Positions 58,117-64,000 of a stretch of 64,000 bases of DNA are shown here, piece after piece (within the stretch, counting starts at the first letter, position 1; every line of letters starts with the position of its first letter). The stretch covers positions 1,302,001-1,366,000 of the forward strand of contig OY756148.1 of NCBI GenBank assembly GCA_963576785.1, in the 5' to 3' direction. The notes beneath the pieces were generated by a model, which searched no databases, was not told the DNA's origin, and saw only the letters and a list, made by a program, of their open reading frames with translations. The translations under genes and the position numbers were made by a program. Source of the DNA: Chlorophyllum brunneum (Eukaryota > Basidiomycota > Agaricomycetes > Agaricales > Agaricaceae).

Positions 58117-61100
58117 ATGTCTTCGAGTCCGGTAGAGAACGTGGCGGACCTTCCTCAGGTCGAGGCGTCTATACCGACCACGCCACAGGAGAACACACAC
58201 TCCCCCCCTCCCCAATTCGATATACCACTGCCCGAGGACCCAAAGACAATTCCTATCGAAATCTCGTCCGTTCCTCCGGCCGCTCTGCCCGTAACCGCAT
58301 CCCAACCGTCCTCTCAACTTCTCCTCCCACTCCCAGCGCCTCTTGCCGGCAGATCTGGTATTCCGCTGTCCGAACTCGTCGCAGATCTCGGAGACTCTGC
58401 CACCGTAACGTCCGACATCGCCACTGCGGATATGGTGGTTGCCGGTGGGTTGTTGATGAAATTTAAACGACAATCATTTGCTGAAATGTTTGTTTCAAAA
58501 ACCAGCTGATGGTAGCTTTGTTGATACGCCCTCTGGTTCCGCAGCTCGAGGATTTAAGAAAGTACTGGACCAACAGTATGGAGTCAATATTCAAGTTCGC
58601 TCCCCTTACACAATCACCGGTTTTGTGAACCAACACGGCCAGCAAAGGTATAGAGTCGGGTAAGTCAGGATCCGAAACCGGTTTTATACCTCTTTATAAT
58701 TCTCTGTCAGACTTCGAGACCAAATGGCGCCCGCAGCATCTGGCCCCAATATCCAGGAACCTTCATCCACTCGCAATACGTTTTCCAAGCAATCCACTGA
58801 TTCACATTCACCGAACCAAAAACGTCGATCACGAATCAGCATGCATTTTTTGCCTCCCACCATGTTTAAGAATGGGAGTGTTTCTAGTCGACCATACACC
58901 TCGGTTGCCCAAGAGTCTGGGACAAAGAGGGCGAGAAGAACACGATCAACTGATCTAACCGAGTTCGGAGAAGGGATTCGCCGTCCTCAACCCAAGATAA
59001 ACACTTCCGGACGAACTCATTCTCAGAGCGTCACCTCTTTTGATGCTCCCCGTTACCTTCAGAATATCCAGATCGACTATCCCTTGCCAAGGCGCGGAGA
59101 CATTTTCGGTCAAGTGATGGACTGGTGTGACCCTCTACTATCTCCGACCAGCCAGTCCTCTCAGAACCTGAGTGTGAATGGCTCTCAGGCGACTCTCTGT
59201 GATCGTCCATCCGTCCAACACCCTTTCGGGCTCGGTGTCGTTTTTGATTCCCCTTCTCTCAAACAGCCTTTTGGTATCTTGCCTAACCCACGACAATTAC
59301 ATGAGAAGCATTCATTTGAATCGACGCATACAGCACGCCAAGTAGATACCCACTCACCACCGACCCGCGATTCTGCCATCTCCTTTCCCATGTCCGATGA
59401 GGAACCGAGCCGCCCAGCTTCGGCTTTCAAGATCCGTTCTCCTACATTAAATATCATACTTCCTTCTGAAGAACAGCAGGATGAAGCGTACATCCTCAGC
59501 GACGAAACCACCATGCTAACGCAATATTCCACCAGAGTTTTCGATGTTTTGCAGACCTATCGGGGTTTACCTCTTCTTGATCGGTTTTCTCCAGAGACGG
59601 TTGACACGACGGTCATTAAGCTCTCGCTTTCAGCCGATGATACGGCCGCACCTCGGGACGATCCACGCTTTGTCATTTGGGGAGAACTCAACCCAGACTG
59701 GGATCATGATGATCACTCGGTCTCACGCGACAGTTTTACTGATGCTTCCATTGGTGCAAGTACTTCAACTCTAACAAAGCGGCGGAGTAAAGCCAAGGGT
59801 CGTCCATCGGACGCTAGTCGTACTTCTGTCAAAGGGTCTCCTCCTTCGAAGGTCTTACTTGCCGCTACCATCGAGCGTTGGATTGCCCAACTCACCAGCG
59901 ATCTTAACTACGATGAGCTGCTCAACTTCTTCCTAACTTATCGGACCTATGTCACAGCAATTGATTTGTGTCAGTTGCTCATCTGTCGTTTCCACTGGGC
60001 TTTGCAAAAGCCCGTCACCCCTGAAGACGAAAAAGTTCGACGTATTGTGCGCGTTCGGACTTTCGTCGCGATCCGCTACTGGCTGCTCACATTCTTCACG
60101 GTTGATTTCTTGCCCAATCGCGAACTGCGCATACTCGTAGCTAATTGGTTGAACTCTCTCTCGAAAGACCCTGTACTCAAGCAGAACTCTGATGGTTTAG
60201 TGCGTGCTCTCATCCTTCCATCTTTGCGCAACTGAGCGGATTATCATCCAGGGTATTGTAAAGAGGCTGATTAAAGTCGCGAAGGAGTGCAAGCAAGCCC
60301 ATACTCAGATCAATTCTCCCAAGTCTAAGCCCGAGAAGCCCGTGCAACCCCAAGACCACGTACTTGGGAAGAAGTTCGCTGAGATCGTGACCAAGAAGGC
60401 GATGGAAGAATCTGAGGGTTCTGATTTGGACCTCGACTTCCTTCCAGAAGAAGCCCATGTTCCTGAATCTAACGGAAACGATATCGCCAATGCCAATATC
60501 GCAGTCGCCACGAATATTACAAGCGGATTTTCGCCGACGAGACCAACCCCTCTTCCTATATCCTCGCTCAACATCCTTCATCGCACAGACCATGCACCAG
60601 GTCCATCCTCCAACGCTGACACCGCACACCCCTCGCTTCCAGTGCTTCCAATCCACCAGAGCGCGCTATCGCGCGCTTTCGTCAAGACCATTGGACGCCT
60701 GGGCCGTTGGACTCGAGTTCTCAACTCCCGTTCTATGGGCCGTAGTCCCATTAGTGCTTGTGCTGATCCATCTGCCTTCGACCTCGACCTTACCGTTGGT
60801 AGGGATTTGTTGACAATTAACGGTGGTGTGGAGACATATCTTAAAGCTGCAGAGGCTAGGCGACAAGGGCCCTCAGCCCAAACCCCACAGTCCGCATTAG
60901 TCAGCCCTACCACCCCATTGTCATCCCCTCCACGACTTAAATCATCTGCACCTCCCCTCCAGAGTGCACTTCTCGCGGCTAGTTCCTCTGACGAACCAGG
61001 TGAGGATGCCGCAACTCCTGTCCTCTCAAACTTTGTCCCTTCTGCACTCTCTCCTCCTGGTCCCGACCAAGCGGGCGTAATCCCCTCCCCTCCCGACTAT

Positions 61101-63227
61101 GCTGAAGCCACACGAGCCAGTATTGACCACCCAACGGAGGAGGCCCAAGTGCCTCAGCCCCCAGCCCAAGACCCTACTCGTGCAACCGAGGAGGACATTG
61201 CTCTGGAATCATACGAGCGACCAATCTCAATGTTAACTACGTCCACAATGTCGTTTGGCGTCCCCCTATCTGAACTCGGTCAAGCGCCCACTTTCCCGCC
61301 TTTGGGAGATTCTCGCTGGCAGTTTGACGTTGCTTCACTAGATGACCTCGATTTGTCAGACTCGTCCTCTGACGCGAACATTCCCGGTCCCTCAGCTCCT
61401 CCAGGTCTACGGAAGCCTCCTCGCAGGCTACCTCTTCGTCGTGACTTCGAATTCGTTGCTCGGCCTGAGACTGTGTCATCCCTGGGTATCATTTCCCGGT
61501 CATCTGTCGTATCTGCTTCCAGTATGTCGTCAACATCTTTTCAAGGGCTGGGCGGGGGTATACAGCAATGGCAGATGAATGCACTTGTTGATTCTTTAAG
61601 CGACGAGGGGGAGGCTGGTGACGTAGAGGCCGCCTTGCGCCGTTTGGAAGGTCATATTAACCCAGAACGACAACAAGAAAAAACCTCTAAGGTCAATGGG
61701 TGGGTGCGGGTTATCCAAGAACGTATGGCCACTGGGAATTACGAGGACGAGGAGCCCCGCTTCCCTGTCGATAGCGACGAGGAAGGAGAGCAAACATCAG
61801 TAAACGATGAATCTGCGAGCCACATTCATCGGAGCGCGTCAACACCTCCAACATCCGATTCCAATGACTCACATTCAAGCGAACAGACAGACAATGAAGG
61901 CCTGACCACTACCCCCATAGCTGAACAGCTACCCCATAAGGTTCCCCCTCCGCCTGGTCTTGACCCTCCTGTCTCACCAACAACTGTTGAATCCAAACCT
62001 TCACCTGAAGATGTTGTACCTCTGGAGATCTTGCAAAGCCGAATGTCAATACCACCAGTGTCACAATCAGACCCGAACAAGAAGACACCTATTTCCAAGT
62101 TTAGTGCCACCATTCCTCAACGGGTACATCGCTCCTTCATCCTCGGCGTTCGGGCAGAGGTACTAGCCCAGTATTTCTCGATGATTGATAGAGAACTATT
62201 CATGGGTGTTAGATTTGAAGAGCTGGTTTTGGACGACTGGGCTGGCACTGAAGAGATTGATATCCTTGATTGGACAGCGTATCTGAAAGATCGTGCACGG
62301 TTTAAGGCCGAACATCGGTTCCCGGAAAGGACGAGTGCGTTGGCGGCTGTGCGAGCTAGATTTAATTTGACAGCGAATTTCGTTATATCTGAGATCATCC
62401 TCACACAACCAAGTGAACGTCCCATGATTGTTGGAAAGTTCGTTCGCATCGCATGGGTAAGTTTAAATATCGTCTCGCCTCTATTCACATCTAACGTAGC
62501 TTTCTAGAAATGCTATGGACAAAGCAACTTCCACACGTTGACTGCTATCATCGCTGCTCTCCAGAGCGATTGGGTCAATCGAGCCATGCGTAAATCGGCA
62601 TGGCATCGGATCGGCATATTCGAGACTCGTGTGTTAAAGGACTTAAGGCAATTCACCTCGAGTGCAGACAACTTCAAGTTCATTCGACAAGCTACTGATG
62701 CCATAGCTGAATCGAAACCTCTGGAGACGAGTACTTCTTCTGTTGTGAGTGGTGGTGGTGAAGGCAAGGGTAAGCATGCTGAGCGCCCGCAAGTCCCGAC
62801 GGCTTGCATTCCTTTTATTGGTTAGTCGCATGTCTTCCTGAATATGATTCGTGCCTAACAATTTCGTGTAGGTGTGTATCTGACCCAGTTGCACCGGTTG
62901 GGCAAGCTCCCAGATCTTGTTGATCCCACTGCCCCACACCAAACTGTCGGAGTCAATCCTCTGACCAATGCATTCGACCCACTGCACCAACCCGATGTCT
63001 TTACCTCCTTGGCTCCGCTACCAGACTCCATGAACATAGAACCCTTGATCAATGTCCATAAACAGCGAAGAATTGCAGAAGTTATTAAATCACTAGTGGC
63101 TGGCCAACATCTTGCCAGCCGCGTGCAATTCGAAGTCGACAAGAAGGTTTTCAATCGCTGTTTACGCCTCCGTGCTCTTGATGGCCCAACGCTACAAAGA
63201 GTTCTGGCGATGTATACAGAGGGCTGA
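58117..63227 (+). CDS. Ras-family guanine nucleotide exchange factor (REM plus CDC25 domains)
   Basis: Exons: 58117-58444, 58506-58659, 58711-60199, 60237-62456, 62508-62820, 62872-63227 (1619 codons; sum is a multiple of three). It activates a Ras-like GTPase by GDP release. Residues 1-150 are Pro-rich, then ARGFKKVLDQQYGVNIQVRS. The RasGEF-N/REM region is at about 540-655 (IERWIAQLTSDLNYDELLNF, FLTYRTYV, VRTFVAIRYWLLTFFTVDF). A long disordered Ser/Pro/Asp-rich insert spans about 690-1280. The catalytic CDC25-homology domain begins at about 1290 (ILGVRAEVLAQYFSMIDREL, FVISEIILTQPSERPMIVGK, CYGQSNFHTLTAIIAALQSD, VYLTQLHRLGKLPDLVDP). No SH3 domain is seen, so it is closer in layout to Lte1-type or Bud5-type GEFs than to Cdc25; the exact orthology is open. 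Its fourth exon follows a very short 37-nt intron (60200-60236). Confidence 0.92.
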
Positions 63228-64000
63228 TGCACACTTTTTATTTAATTTACCTGGCTCAGGTATAGTCATCAATAGATTTCTTCCAATTTTGTCGACACAA
63301 CCACTTTCTCCTCTTATGTGTACATTCTTACATCTTTTTAGGGTTTCGTGGTTGTTGCATACATGTAACACTAGCCACTTTTGGAATCGATATGATTCGT
63401 TTTCGTATTTATAATTTTATTCAATATCTGGGTCCATCGCTTGTAATTTGTGCACCCCATAAGAGAGACCTAGTGCTACGAAGTGCCCCATTAATAGCTT
63501 CTGCCCCCCGCTTTGCCAGACTCGCGAGCAATCTTTACGATCTGAACATGTATTGGCAAACCTAAAGTTACATCAGTGACGGTCCTATCTGCATCGAAGG
63601 GCAACACGGGTAACGTTAAGGGACCCTCTGTCGGCAAAACAGACCGTACTACCACCCACTATCATGAAAGGGCTTCTATCATCACCTCGAGAATTTCGCC
63701 CGTTGTCTTTAAACCTATCGAGGGGTCGGACCAACGGACCCCCCCCCCCCCCCCCCCCCACTGTGAACTGCGGCATTCGAGAAACAGCAAGACATTGAGG
63801 GCTGCGCGGGCTTCAAACAGCGTGATATCCCGACCCAATTGCATTTTGCTGACGGCTCAACCAGAGAGGGCGCAATCTCCTCTAACTTCTGGTGATCCAC
63901 TTATTTGGAGCGCATGTCGCTGACTATTTAATTTATTTAATTTTTTCCTTGTAGATCTGGCCTTGAATCGAATCCAGTATGGACATTACCAACATCGTGA
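63228..64000. other. Window edge, 3' intergenic region
   Basis: It contains the T-rich 3' region of the Ras GEF gene (63230-63420) and a C homopolymer listed separately. The open frames around 63576-63923 are created by the homopolymer and have no domain. No gene is called. Confidence 0.4.
63739..63759 (+). repeat. C21 homopolymer tract
   Basis: A pure run of 21 C residues in intergenic DNA. Such tracts are hard to sequence, so the exact length should be treated with caution. Confidence 0.8.

Noticed and set aside
63576..63923. 115-codon frame over the C21 tract
   Set aside because: It is created by the homopolymer (polyproline or polyglycine), with no domain.

Overview
The window is nuclear DNA from a filamentous basidiomycete, most likely an Agaricomycete. 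Nearly every gene is interrupted by short GT-AG introns of about 50-60 nt, and introns of 37 nt and 54 nt are also usable. Families typical of mushroom-forming fungi are present: F-box-like proteins with a degenerate leucine-rich C-terminal half, TKL-type kinases, a DUF6535 membrane protein and a NACHT NTPase. I found no tRNA, rRNA, CRISPR array or intact transposon. Exon coordinates were worked out by hand from splice consensus and reading-frame conservation. For almost all spliced genes the joined exon lengths sum to a multiple of three.

Layout. 0-10 kb: a large Ser/Pro-rich membrane-associated protein and two tandem paralogous F-box-like genes. 10-14 kb: a 3.9-kb stretch with no convincing gene. 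14-19 kb: a polyproline protein, the 18S rRNA dimethylase DIM1 and a third F-box-like paralogue. 19.3-23.3 kb: a head-to-head pair of paralogous TKL kinases, one of which has lost the catalytic Asp. 24.3-29.4 kb: TFIIE-beta, YAE1 and a Lon protease ending in a peroxisomal signal. 30-34.5 kb: a receptor-like membrane protein and a different F-box-like protein. 35-44.5 kb: LCL3 nuclease, a PP28/PDAP1 protein, the complex I subunit NDUFA6, a PPR-like protein, an SR splicing factor and an aldo-keto reductase. 44.7-49 kb: a divergent NACHT and DUF6535 pair, each with an apparent frame break. 49-63.2 kb: a membrane RING-CH ligase, eIF2-gamma, a small unknown protein, MCM10, ASF1 and a large Ras GEF.

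Housekeeping genes (replication, chromatin, transcription, splicing, translation, mitochondria and peroxisome) alternate with fast-evolving family members (F-box, TKL, NACHT, DUF6535). Many genes are divergent pairs with 71-226 bp between start codons, so shared promoters are likely. The most interesting signals are the kinase/pseudokinase pair, the broken NACHT/DUF6535 pair with an unfamiliar NACHT C-terminus, several GC-AG introns, and ACGCGT boxes just upstream of the two S-phase genes MCM10 and ASF1.
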